A DNA stretch of 64,000 nucleotides, from the NCBI GenBank assembly GCA_015698045.1, contig BLAL01000250.1:434001-498000 (forward strand), read 5' to 3'. The DNA comes from Rhizophagus clarus (taxonomy: Eukaryota > Glomeromycota > Glomeromycetes > Glomerales > Glomeraceae). Position numbers and translations under genes: made by a program. Each line of letters starts with the position of its first letter. The stretch's first letter is position 1. The notes under the pieces were generated by a model. That model was not told where the DNA came from. It did no database searches and saw only the letters and a list, made by a program, of their open reading frames with translations. Shown here piece after piece: positions 23,055 to 33,434 of this stretch.

Positions 23055-23169
23055 ATAATAGGTTGTTTGTTTTTTTCTTTTTTCTTTTTTTTCTTTTTTC
23101 TTTTTGTTTTATTTTAATTGTATTATTTTGGGGGTTTAAATTATTAAGTATTGGCTATTACTTATTATA

Positions 23170-24264
23170 TTAATTGATATCTATTAATTCATCATCATTA
23201 TCATGGATGTTGTAGCTGCCCCTTATAGATACATCATCTTTTTTATTATGTTCAATTTTTTCAAGTTGACTTTGAATATTTAATAAGGATTCTGCAATAT
23301 TATTTAAATATTTATCTTGTTGTTTCAATTTATTTTCAAAGATATTTATATTTTCTTCTTTTTCTTTTTCTGAATCACTTGAATCAGTTTTTAGACGTTT
23401 ATTATTATCATTGAGTTTACTACTTAAACTAATATTAAAGTGAACTCCTTTTTTATTATTTCTACTTTCCTTTTGATTATTATCCTTTTGGATTTGCTCT
23501 GCTTTTAATTTTACTAATTCTTCTTTCATTGATTTACTTTTAAGAACTACTTTTCCTACCAGTTTTGTTAATTCTTGAATTTGATTTTTTAAATTATTTA
23601 TTACATTATTATTTCTATCATGCATTGAGCCTCCTGATTTAGTACCATTATGTAATTTATTATTACTTTTATTACTTATAAATTCATCATCAAAATCTTC
23701 ATCCCAATTTCCCATTGTATCATGTAATATGTTTGTTTGATTCCAGGATCGAAATTGTAAACTATTAGATCTTCCTTTAAATTGATTATTTCTGTTAATG
23801 CTTTTAGTTACATCTGCATAGGTCCTGTTTCTATTTCTATTAATGTTATAACCTTTAATCTCCTTGAGTTCATTCTTCCTATTTAAGTATCTATTATTAT
23901 TATTTTTATTTTGTTTTAATTGATAATCACATTCTATAGCCATATGATTAGTATAACCACAAATGTTACAAGATTTTTCATCAGCAGGTGCCCATTCAAG
24001 TTGGTTTCCTTTATATTGATAAATATTACTAGTGGCTGTTTCTAAATCTTCTTGTGAATAAAAATTAATATATGCATATTTTAATGGTTGATATCCTTTT
24101 GGTTTTTTTGGTATGAAGAAAGTAGCAGCATTCACTTCTTCAATAAAGCTTTGAATATCACCTGCAGTTGTATTTGACGGTAAACCACAGAGTTTAATAC
24201 TATATTCTTTTCGTTCTAATCTTTTTCTTCTGATAAATCTAAAGGTATTACTTGGAGGTATTCC
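23170..24264 (-). pseudogene. LINE ORF1 3' half: second RRM and CCHC
   Basis: Reading from the polymerase-element junction, the frame gives an RRM-like domain with YSIKLCGLPSNTT (RNP2) and KYAYINFYSQEDL (RNP1). CNICGYTNHMAIEC follows, a CCHC knuckle, then a long basic, Asn-rich coiled-coil tail that stops at 23170. Sequence right at the junction is in another frame (a KEYLQVIPLDLSEEK stretch), so a frameshift lies near 24225. ORF1 binds the LINE RNA. Confidence 0.7.
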
Positions 24265-24722
24265 AGTAGGGCACAATTGGGAGTGCTGGGACAGATTTTC
24301 CGTATAGGTATAATTAGTGTAAGCCTCTCCCAGCTTATTTCCTGATATACAAAATTTATGTAATCTTTTTTTAACTCAAATTTATTTTCAAAACCAGGAA
24401 ACATATCGAAATAAGATATTGAATTTAAGTTTTAAATCAGGCTGGGGCTCAAATCCTGTTAATATATCTTCTTATCCAAATTTTTAGTTTTCAAGTTAAA
24501 GGAGATCACCATCTTTGTTAACGCACTGGCCGATTTTTAATCTCAAATAATATAACAAAAAAAGTATGCTATATTGCTTGACTTAAAAAAAGGCCAAGAG
24601 CACCGAGGACTAGAGTGTCCGAGTGTGCTCGCAGGCTGCAAATGCAAGCTCATTTTGCATATCAGATTTTATGTTATCCTAGAATTAATTCTAAAACTGA
24701 TTCATTGATAAAATCAAAAATT

Positions 24723-24763
24723 TTTTCGTATGACTTAGTGAAGCTAAGTCATACGAAAAAATG
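24723..24763. promoter_or_regulatory. Perfect hairpin in the left terminal repeat
   Basis: TTTTTTCGTATGACTTAG and its exact inverse are separated by TGAAG. The mirror copy lies at about 31742-31783 in the right repeat with one changed base. The arms are the same motif that recurs singly along the repeat, which suggests a protein-binding or replication site. Confidence 0.6.
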
Positions 24764-25107
24764 GATAATAGGAAAGAGTTCTAAATATTATTCTATTATA
24801 TTCTAGCATATAAGTAATTTTTCAATATGCAGGAAACCATTCTAGACCCATTTTCTTAATAAAATCATTAGGACAAATAAGTCATACGAAAAATTTTATA
24901 AGTCATACAAAAAATTAAGTCATATGAAAAAATGGATAACAGGAAAGAGTTCTAAATATTATTCTACTTTATTCTAGCATACAAATAATTTCACAATACG
25001 CAGAAAACCATTCTAGACCTATTTTCTTAATAAAATCATAAGGTCAAATAAGTCATACGAAAAAAATTATACCTATAAGTGTCACCTCTAAATTATACGA
25101 AAAATTA

Positions 25108-25248
25108 CTAACTATTCTGAGTACACCAAGCCTTATCCCGAAGCCTGTTAACATATTGAATCACATAGTATCCTTTAACATGCAATGGGCACCGTCCTGA
25201 AGTAGAACCAGTATTAAGTAAGTATGGACATAAATATTCTCCGATCAT
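25108..25248 (-). CDS. Zinc-ribbon-like protein in left terminal repeat, shortened (46 aa)
   Basis: This frame is the partner of 31156-31395. It starts MIGEYLCPYLLNTG and ends RLRDKAWCTQNS. A 99-bp in-frame deletion between two ACTGG repeats removed 33 residues, including the CxxCGKPT pair, so zinc binding is probably lost. It reads outward, toward the end of the element. Confidence 0.45.
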   Translation of the reverse strand: MIGEYLCPYLLNTGSTSGRCPLHVKGYYVIQYVNRLRDKAWCTQNS

Positions 25249-25323
25249 TTTCACTATATAGGGAAATAATTAATTAAAGAGAAAAATCTGTAAGGGTAAT
25301 ATATAAAAAAAACTTTATACACA

Positions 25324-25707
25324 ATGAGTACACAAAATCAATTAGCAGATACCAAGCCTACATATCAAGAAATCGAACAGGCATTAATAAACGTCATTAA
25401 GGCAGAAATCTATTATAGAAAGCCAAAGGATGGCAAATTCATGCAAAACTATAAAGAAAGAGTCAAGAAATTGCGTCAGACAGAAGACCCTGATGAATTT
25501 ATCCTAGAAAATGCAAAAAGATTGTTCCCAACTAAGGATAAGTATCATCAAATCATACATGAATACAAATCTTGGTATGGAAAAGATCCAAAAATTCTCA
25601 ATGCTGTTATAGATCTATATAAGTTATATTATAAATTAGCCAAGGATTATTTCAATACAGAAGAACAGGTTAATGAAGAAACTGAAGACTTCTTGTCGTC
25701 AATTTGA
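25324..25707 (+). CDS. Hypothetical 127-aa helical protein
   Basis: This is an intact frame from ATG 25324 to TGA, starting 20 nt inside the left terminal repeat and reading inward. The product is lysine-rich and predicted mostly helical (QEIEQALINVIKAEIYY, ILNAVIDLYKLYYKLAKDYF) with an acidic C-terminus. No domain was recognised. Its position mirrors that of the polymerase gene at the other end, so both are probably driven from the same promoter in the repeats. Protein-primed polymerases need a terminal protein, and this is the only unassigned complete gene in the element; that role is a guess. Unlike the polymerase gene it has no disabling mutation. Confidence 0.6.
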   Translation: MSTQNQLADTKPTYQEIEQALINVIKAEIYYRKPKDGKFMQNYKERVKKLRQTEDPDEFILENAKRLFPTKDKYHQIIHEYKSWYGKDPKILNAVIDLYKLYYKLAKDYFNTEEQVNEETEDFLSSI

Positions 25708-25740
25708 TAAGACCCACTGGGGAGGCACCATATTTTTCCA

Positions 25741-26400
25741 TAAGCAGTCAGTCACTTTTTGTGGGCAGTCAGTCACTTTTCGGTGGCAGTCAGTCACTTT
25801 TCGTGAATAATTATTATTTCTTTTTATATGTTCTCTTAATTTACAGGGATATCTAATATTAAAAAATATGTGCAGTAAACAGGCTAGTCAAGCAACTGAT
25901 CAGATTAATCTGACAAGTGAGCGGGTTAGTCTAGCAAGTGAGCGGGTTAGTCCAACAAGTAAGCGGGTTAGTCTAGCAAGTGAGCGAGTTAGTCCAACAA
26001 GTGATCAGATTAGTCTAGCAAGTGAGCTGGCAAGTCTACATTGGGCCAAAGTCGAGTTAATGAAGTGTCTACATTGGGTCAAAGTCGAGTCAACAAAGAG
26101 TCAGGTCGAGTCGACAAAGAGTTAGGTCGAGTCAACAAAGAGTCAGGTCGAGTCGACAAAGAGTCAGGTCGAGTCAACAAAGAATCTAAAGTGAAACTGG
26201 AATGAACTTGGATGGGGTCAGACACGCACTCAAAAAGTATATTTTTAGTAAAAGTTTCTGTCTAGAATGATCACGTGTTCATCTAAGATTGATTTTAGAA
26301 CGATCACAGATTCATTTAAGATTGATCTAAGATCATCCAAGAATGATTCTAGAATGATTTTAGAATCATCTAAGAATGAATTTAGTCGATTTACTTCTTA
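25741..26400. repeat. Cluster of four minisatellites between converging genes
   Basis: In order: three copies of a GGCAGTCAGTCACTTTTCG unit (25744-25806); about eight copies of a 24-bp AGTGAGCGGGTTAGTCTAGC unit (25885-26040); five or six copies of a 22-bp GTCGAGTCAACAAAGAGTCA unit (26070-26190); then degenerate GATCATCTAAGAATGATT units (26256-26395). The 24-bp unit is open in one frame (SERVSLA repeats), which is a repeat effect rather than a gene. Confidence 0.75.
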
Positions 26401-26516
26401 TGGACGATAAGCATATTTATGATTATACATGAATTAAAAAAAAAGAGAAAGGCCTGATATGGGCGAACTTTATTATATAATAATGTATGTGATCTGACTA
26501 CACATCACTATCTAGC

Positions 26517-29500
26517 TTATACCTGAAGGCTAGATATGTGAGATGTACATTCGTTTTGATATTTCTCTGGGAGCTTGGCCCTCATAGCTCTTTTTTCTGC
26601 CTGTTCATGAGGAATATCAGCTTTTACCATATTCTTATAAAACATAATGCGCCAATGGAAATATGGTAAAGTAGTTATTCCATCTGATAGGGTCCAGCGC
26701 TTAGTATCTATGGGACAGAGTGCCTTTTCTCAGACTTGACCAGTGATAATATGTGATCCTTTGATCAGAAACCAACATTCTTGGCATGGAATACTTCCTT
26801 ACCAAAGAGACAGTCTCGATAGACTAGAGTCATGGGGTCTGCATCAGCTCGCATAGCTTCTTGCTCTGATAGTGAAGACTTATCTATTGGATCATCTAGA
26901 AGCGACCCTTCTAAGCTTGGCATATATGTGTCTGTTGCCATTTCTTCCATACCCTTTTTACTAACCCCCTTATGCTTAGACCTTGTAGACTTATCGGCTA
27001 AGACATAATGGTAAGACTTGGCTCGAATGTGAAAAGATTCTGTGATTACATTACCTGGAGTCTCATCCTTGAAAAGTCCAATAGTCTTAGTATCATTGAG
27101 ATCGAAGAGATCTGGATGCTCAGCCATATCTTTATAGATATCTTCAGTCTCGACTTGGAATATAAAGGAATCTGTGTCCATATAGCCAAGCTGGACATTA
27201 TCGCCATATCTCTCCTTTACATATCCATACTAGAAGCGGTACATGTGGAGCTTGCTAAGACCCAAGACAGATGCCCCAACAATGATGGGTTTATTGAGAG
27301 TCACACTAGCCTTTCCCATATGCGCACTTACTAGCGTATCTCCAATTGGACGTCCATACTTAAATCTTGGGTTACTGACTTTCTTCCGGAATGCCTTTTC
27401 ATTCTGCTCATCATTCAACTTCATAAGCTTGACGTCCTGGTATTTGCAGACATTCTCCATAGTCTTGCTATATACTGAGTTATTCATGAGCTTGAAGAAG
27501 TCTTTTTCAAAGGCATTCTTAGCTCCTTGACGTTTCTCAGTATTAAATGCAATATATGGGGCTAACCAGTTAGTCTGGTCGAAAGAAAGGATCTCTGAAA
27601 CTTCATCTATAATTATGCCTAATTTCACATAGTATTGGAGCTCTAGGTAATGGATAACATAATCCTTTCTCGAGCCAAGGTGGGGGACTAACTTTTCTGT
27701 CTTAGAGAAGCGTCCTCCATCCAAGTTATTTACAAGCTCCTCATTATATGGGCTAAGCCAATCCTTTTCTACTGCAACATTCTCCACGGCTGGGGGTAAG
27801 TCTCTCAAATAATCATGGGTCTTGAGAGGGAAGTGAGACTTAATATTTAAGAAATATCCGCGTGGGGCATTTGCCTTAGTCTTAAGAATTTTTTCAAGAT
27901 ATTTCTTTTGCATAGCAGGGTTTTTTAGAAGGTATTCTCGGCTAGCTTCCCATTGATAATTTCCAATAGGTAAGAACTGGCTCATAGCCCAGCCATAAAG
28001 ATTGTTTGCGTCTACATATGATATCCATGATGTGGGTTTGGATGGGTTGAATGCCTGACTCATCTTGGGATTATTGGCTTTGAAATATCGCTTACAAGCC
28101 TTAGATATACCACCCCTCTTGGCCTTTTCGATAAAATCATGCATCGACATATCTGTAAATAACTCAATCTTAATTCCACTCTTTTTAAGCATAGCGTCCC
28201 AGGATAAGGATGGAGCAGAGACATAGTGGCTAGGATCGAGTTCATAATATTTTATGCATGTCTTTCTGAATTGGGTCCAGACATCAGCTAAAGAGAGTAC
28301 ATCAATTTTAAGATATAGATCGTGGTACTCACCTAGATTTTTACAGCCATATGTTTTCCATACTTTTTGTGCATGGTGGTAGTCTTCCTGTGAGATCTTC
28401 CCTTTTAGAGTTGTAGTAAATTTGTGAATTGGTGGGAGTTCAGTCTCCAAGAATCTAACTTGAGAATCGATATAGTCATAACAATATATTCCCTTACAAG
28501 TTGCTAGGGAAATTTGGCCAGGAGTAAAGTCTTTAAAGTGCTGGCTGGTAATGGGGTGGTTGTCGCCCAAATTTTTTGTGAGATTCGCCAAGCTATTGTT
28601 CATGAACTGCTGGCTATCGATATATTTGAGCTGACCTACCTTCATGGACTTATATCGCTTAAATATCTCAGCTATTACCTTAATCTGATGCGCATTGACT
28701 GAACATCCAACAGATTCACAGACTAAGTGAGAGTCATAGCCTCTGAAGTTATGAAAGACTACTGGGATTGGGGTTTTCCATGGCTTAATCTGGAGTTTGA
28801 GATTACAATCTCTATGTGCAGACCCTCGGAACTTACCTGTGATGTGGCAGTGGTCCCAGACCTTATCAGCCTTAGCTTTTTCACTAGCAATTTCCTCTGT
28901 ATCTATAGTGAACTTACCTTTACAGATCCAACAGGTATCAGCCTCAGCGAATTTCTTTTTATCTTCTTCTGTCATAATACGTTTATGCTTAATGGCTAGA
29001 ACATTATTTATTTCTATTAACTCCTGATCTATTCTTCGAACGAATTCTTGGGTAGCATTTTCACCTCAGTATAGGTAAGGTCCCCATACGTCTCCAGTAT
29101 CGATCCAGTGGACTAAATAGCAGAAACTGTTAGCATATTGCTCTGAAATCAAGCGGGTTTTTCCTCCATTTATTAGGCTAGGTTTTTTGTTTCCAGCCTC
29201 AAAATTGGCTATAATAACACATGGAGCATTGATCATCCGGCTATAGTTCTTGAACTGCTCAAAATCATTGACCCCTTTTACTGGTAGATTAACTCTCTAG
29301 GTTGCCTCTCCTAACCCGAAACAATGTTCTTGATGATGGACTACGGTATTTTCTGATGAAAAGCTTTGGAAACATCTGTTGCAAAGATGCTTTTCACCAT
29401 GATGCGCAGTATCTTTGAAAACAAGCCCATTAGGATTTTTAATCCAGAGGAAGTGATTCTTTTGTCCATACTTTTCTTTTTCAGACTTTGTAATATTGGT

Positions 29501-31021
29501 AAAAGCCATGAGGTGGATAACATGGGTTCTTTTTTCTTGACATTTATTCGGATTATTATGCTTACAATTTTCTATTTTGCATGAATTTGGAATATAGATG
29601 TTCTTACTGGCTATTACTGGTTTAGAGGTAGCTGTTTCTTCTTTCCATTCCAGACATTGATGGAGATATCTGGGTTCATTTCCTCTATCTTATTAAATAT
29701 GCGTGGACAGATTGGAGTGGGCATGGGGATACCATCTAGCTTGACGACATCTAGGTAGGGCTTTAGTTTCATTGCTTGAAAGATTCGTTCAAGATGGTCT
29801 GTATATCCATCCTGATGGGCAAAATAGCATCCTAATGCACCTTGTAGACATTTTTCAGATAATACATTTGTTTCTGGATCGATGAGATCTTTATTGTCTG
29901 GATTGATGGTACACTTGGTATTGGCTAGCTTCTTGGATGTGGGCTCATAAGACCCTCCAGTAGCTCGACTGTAAGTATATACCTCAATAGAAACTATATC
30001 AATTCGTACTAAAATCCAGTTAGATCCATTTTCTAAATATTCTTCTATTTTCTTATATATTTCCCCACCAGAACTAGTTAAATGTTCATCTATGTAGTTC
30101 TCAGAGAGAAGAGCTCGCATTTCTCCTCTATGCCATTTTTCACTAATTATGATAAATGGTAAATCTTTTTCTTGTTTATAATATATACATTTTACAGCTA
30201 TTGCTGACTTGATTTGTTCTTTCCTTCTAAACTCTGTTTGAAACACTCTTGTCATTTCTTGTCTAGCTGAAGCTATTAATTTAGGCATGTATGGAATTTC
30301 ATTATAGTTCTTTCCTCCTTTTACCATATTATTGAAAGCATATGCAGGGGTTTGACCTTCTAGGTACTTTAGCTTCCCATTTGCTCATTAAAGACCGGTT
30401 TTGATGTAATCTTTCTAGATCTCTTCCAACCGGACTTTCTTTAAAATGTATGTCTCCTTCTGGTGTGTGATCTTCTATACTAGCTATTTTCTTCATACCT
30501 TCAAAGTATTTTGCATGTTCTTCCTTGAAAGCCTTATCATCAGCTTGTAATAGATCATGATGTAAATGCTGACATTCTTTTAAATTTAGTGGCAAATCAA
30601 GTTCTTCGCCAGTAACTTCAAACCATCTTTGGCGCAATCTGGCACCCCATGTTTTCAGATGCTCTTTAGGTTTTCTTGCATGCCAATCAATAAACTTACT
30701 TTGAGTGACCTCGCTAGATCCTGCCTGCTCTTCTCTATTTGCTTGGGTTGCTGGACCAGGGCCAGCTTCAGGATCATCCTCTTGATTTTTGTCTTGTGGA
30801 ATAGTAGCTTGAATAGGCTTAGGTTTCTCTCTTCTTCGATTCTTTTCTCGAGCATGGACTACTGGAGCACCCCCTTGGTTTTTGACCTGTGGGGTGGGGG
30901 TTTGAATAGGTATTGGCTTGCATTTAAACTTTCTATTTAAGTGCTCACGAAGTTTATTAGGATTTGCACACTCTTTTCCACATCGTTCACAAGTTCGATT
31001 TTTTTTGTTACTTCTTGCCAT
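26517..31021 (-). pseudogene. Protein-primed-type family B DNA polymerase with zinc finger and endonuclease VII-like insert
   Basis: The gene starts at ATG 31021 with a zinc finger (CERCGKEC...HLNRKFKC). Next comes the domain typical of Polinton polymerases (CLQGALGCYFA, then INVW), a second zinc-binding segment (CNRCFQSF) and the exonuclease start APCVIIANFEA. An HNH/endonuclease VII-like insert follows (CWICKG...DHCHITGKFRG...CN), then FHNFRGYDSHL (Exo II), YVDANNLYGWAM (motif A), KLMNNSVYSKTM (motif B), YMDTDSF (motif C) and a C-terminal DTKRW...DGI box. Lesions: frameshifts near 30355, 29620 and 26765; TAG at 29297 and 27230; TGA at 29066 and in the last segment. Mutant codons fit former Gln, Trp and Arg. 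About 1400 codons, the usual size. Confidence 0.85.
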
Positions 31022-31155
31022 ACTGATTTGTATATATTACCTTTACAAATTTTTTATTTAATTAATTAATTCCCTAGGTGATGGTATATATTCAGGACAA
31101 TATATTACCCTTACAGATTTTTCTCTTTAATTAATTATTTCCCTATATAGTGAAA
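31021..31155. promoter_or_regulatory. Divergent promoter region at the right repeat border
   Basis: Two similar blocks, TATATTACCTTTACAAATTT (near 31037) and TATATTACCCTTACAGATTT (near 31100), are each followed by a T-rich TTTAATTAATTA stretch and CCCTA. They lie between the polymerase ATG at 31021 and the outward gene at 31156. The second block is inside the terminal repeat and is also present before the 25324 gene. Confidence 0.45.
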
Positions 31156-32237
31156 ATGATCGGAGAATATTTCTGTCCATACTTACTTAATACTGGCAAG
31201 GTCCATGGAGTCCCCTGCATGCGTCCAGAAGGATGCCATTTACATTGGAAGGCTAAGCCACGCATCCCTTGTAGTGAATGTGGTAAGCCTACTGGTTCTA
31301 CTTCAGGACGGTGCTTATTGCATGTTAAAGGATACTATGTGATTCAATATGTTAACAGGCTTCGGGATAAGGCTCGGTGTACTCAGAATAGTTAGCAATT
31401 TTTCGTATGATTTAGAGGTAACACTTATAGGTGTAATTTTTTCGTATGACTTATTTGATCTTATGATTTTATTAAGAAAATAGGTCTAGAATGGTTTTCT
31501 GCGTATTGTGAAATTATTTGTATGCTAGAATAAAGTAGAATAATATTTAGAACTCTTTCCTGTTATCCATTTTTTCGTATGACTTAATTTTTTGTATGAC
31601 TTATAAAATTTTTCGTATGACTTATTTGTCCTAATGATTTTATTAAGAAAATGGGTCTAGAATGGTTTTCTGCATATTGAAAAATTACTTATATGCTAGA
31701 ATATAGTAGAATAATATTTAGAACTCTTTCCTGTTATCCATTTTTTCGTATGACTTAGCTTCACTAAGTCATATGAAAAAATTTTTGATTTTATCAATGA
31801 ATCAGTTTTAGAATTAATTATAGGATAACATAAAATCTGATATGCAAAATGAGCTTGCATTTGTGACTTGCGAGCACACTCAGACACTCTGGTCCTCGGT
31901 GCTCTTGGCCTTTTTTTAAGTCAAGCAATATAGCATACTTTTTTTGTTATATTATTTGAGATTAAAAATTGGCCAGTGCGTTAACAAAGATGGTGATCTC
32001 CTTTAACTTGAAAACTAAAAATTTGGATAAGAAGATATATTAACAGGATTTGAGCCCCAGCCTGATTTAAAACTTAAATTCAATATCTTATTTCGATATG
32101 TTTCCTGGTCTTGAAAATAAATTTGAGTTAAAAAAAGATTACATAAATTTTGTATATCGGGAAATAAGCCGGGAGAGGCTTACACTAATTATACCTATAC
32201 GGAAAATCTGTCCCAGCACTCCCAATTGTGCCCTACT
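31100..32237. repeat. Right terminal inverted repeat of the polymerase element
   Basis: This is the complete 1138-bp arm. It carries the outward zinc-ribbon gene, the iterated TTTTTCGTATGACTTA motif and the hairpin near 31742-31783. It ends GTGCCCTACT immediately before the ATTCC target duplication. Confidence 0.92.
31156..31395 (+). CDS. Zinc-ribbon protein encoded in right terminal repeat, 79 aa
   Basis: The frame runs from ATG 31156 to TAG, reading outward. It has a Cys/His-rich core: CPYL, CMRPEGCHLHWKAK, IPCSECGKPTGST and GRCLLHVKGYYV. The segment from HWKA to NRLRDKA matches the plus-strand gene at 7681-8000, where a further CxxC...CxxC ribbon follows. The copy here stops early (CTQNS), so it lacks that ribbon. 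A nucleic-acid-binding role is plausible. A gene inside a terminal repeat is necessarily two-copy; the other copy has a 99-bp deletion. Confidence 0.6.
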   Translation: MIGEYFCPYLLNTGKVHGVPCMRPEGCHLHWKAKPRIPCSECGKPTGSTSGRCLLHVKGYYVIQYVNRLRDKARCTQNS

Positions 32238-32242
32238 ATTCC

Positions 32243-33251
32243 TTAAATGCCCATACACTCCAGTGCTTGGAAAAAATTGTTAAGGCATCTTCTTCTTTAT
32301 ATGTAATATATGCCTGTTGATAAATTCCTTTCACTCTAGTATAAAAGCCTTTTTCTTCAATTTCTCCATATCTAGAAAAAACAGCTCTGATGTCTTTAGG
32401 AGTTATGTATAAAGGAATATTGATAATCTGTACAGTGCGACTGCGTTCCTCTTGAATTTGTTCATTAGATTTTTGATTTAAAATTTTCTTTTCATCTAAT
32501 CCAATGAATCCAATTGGTTCTTGTTCTTCATTTTAAATTCCATTTCTACAAGTTTTTGCAAATTTACTAAATTCTGTACTACTACATACAATTCCTTAAA
32601 AGATTTTTCTTCTTTTTTCTTAAGTGATACATTAATTCCTACTACATCTACTTGCTGTTTTACAATATTTGTAATTTTCTTTAAGCGGGTATTTACTTGT
32701 TGATCATTTTCCAAACAGATTACAGCCTTGAATTTTTTATTTTTATCAATCTTATTGATATTTTCCATATCAAAATCATAGTGATTTTCTTCTTTATTTC
32801 CATTGGTATTTGTATTTTGATTATCTATGCCAATTTGATCGTTTTGCATCATTTTACCTTTAGCATTTTGATTGTCATCCTTTTTTGGAAGTTTGGCTGT
32901 CTTGGCATTTTGGCTGATCTGTTGCTGATCAGTAAGTTCCATTTCAGTATCAATAATGACGTCATCGAATTCCTTATCAGGTTTTTGTTTTTTTGTTATG
33001 GGTTCTTTATCACCCATTTCTAAGTTGTCAAAATTGAGTCTAAAGGGTCCTTGTTGTTGATAGGTTTCCCAAGGTTGTTTATTATCAATAATGGGGGTAG
33101 CCCTTTTTTGTTTATTTTCTTTACGTTGTGACTTTCTGTTCAGAACTTTGGTGAAGCCATCATTGTTTTCACCAATATTGAAGGTTTTATATATTCTTTG
33201 AAAATCATTCTCACTGGAAATACTGCTTTTTTCAATATTGTCCAGGTCCAT
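32243..33251 (-). pseudogene. LINE ORF1 5' half with first RRM
   Basis: ATG 33251 begins a 251-residue acidic, Asn/Lys-rich frame. A one-base shift near 32500 leads to a frame with RTVQIINIPLYITPKDIRAV and YGEIEEKGF, an RRM-type fold, continuing to WSVWAFKE at the insertion point of the polymerase element. The second half lies at 23170-24264. The 160 nt between 33252 and 33413 are the LINE 5' leader. Confidence 0.7.
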
Positions 33252-33434
33252 TTTCTACTCATTTATATGTTGGGGCGCTTTATTCCTAGTTTGGCTTCGA
33301 GTTCCTTGACTAGGACCACTCATATTCACAAATTTATATGCTTGAAATTGAGATTCCACTTTTATTTGCTGCGGATTTTTTGTGTTTTTTTAACAGTTAG
33401 AAGAAAGAGTTTTTGCATAAATGCTTTAAGCTTT

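Larger units (their letters stand above)
24265..25304. repeat. Left terminal inverted repeat of the polymerase element
   Basis: It is the inverse of 31100-32237 except for a 99-bp deletion and scattered substitutions. It contains at least five copies of TAAGTCATACGAAAAA-like motifs and an internal tandem duplication (24761-24895 and 24932-25065). The inner end, GGGTAATATAT, lies 19 nt before the ATG at 25324, so the repeat probably provides the promoter. Confidence 0.92.
24265..32237 (-). mobile_element. DNA polymerase B element with long terminal inverted repeats (Polinton-like or linear-plasmid-like)
   Basis: The element begins AGTAGGGCACAATTGGG and ends with its inverse. Flanks are ATTCC at 24260-24264 and 32238-32242, a 5-bp duplication; TATTCC (6 bp) is possible if one end base is shared. 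Terminal repeats are 24265-25304 (1040 bp) and 31100-32237 (1138 bp); the difference is a 99-bp deletion. Content is a zinc-finger polymerase gene (minus), a 127-residue gene (plus), and a zinc-ribbon ORF inside each repeat. Integrase, ATPase, protease and capsid genes typical of Mavericks/Polintons were not found, and 8 kb is half their usual size. Confidence 0.9.
16947..33413 (-). mobile_element. Full-length LINE retrotransposon, about 8.05 kb without insertions
   Basis: A perfect 21-bp duplication starting TGCATAAATGC lies at 16926-16946 and 33414-33434. Next to the left copy is a T-rich run (16947-16970), the poly-A tail seen from the other strand. The coding order on the minus strand is ORF1 (RRM, RRM, CCHC), endonuclease, reverse transcriptase, RNase H and a C-terminal Cys/His knuckle. 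The element is interrupted by a polymerase-B element (24265-32237), MITEs (20873-21110 and 21254-21405) and a poly-A insertion (17689-17715). All reading frames are damaged. Confidence 0.93.

Noticed and set aside
25868..26125. Open frame of SERVSLA repeats as a gene
   Set aside because: It arises from a 24-bp minisatellite without stops; no start context or homology.
27008..29027. Plus-strand frames opposite the polymerase
   Set aside because: Shadows of the minus-strand coding sequence, which has all polymerase motifs.
24265..32237. Capsid, integrase or packaging ATPase genes in the polymerase element
   Set aside because: All space between the repeats is taken by the polymerase, the 127-residue gene and minisatellites; no motif for these proteins was seen.
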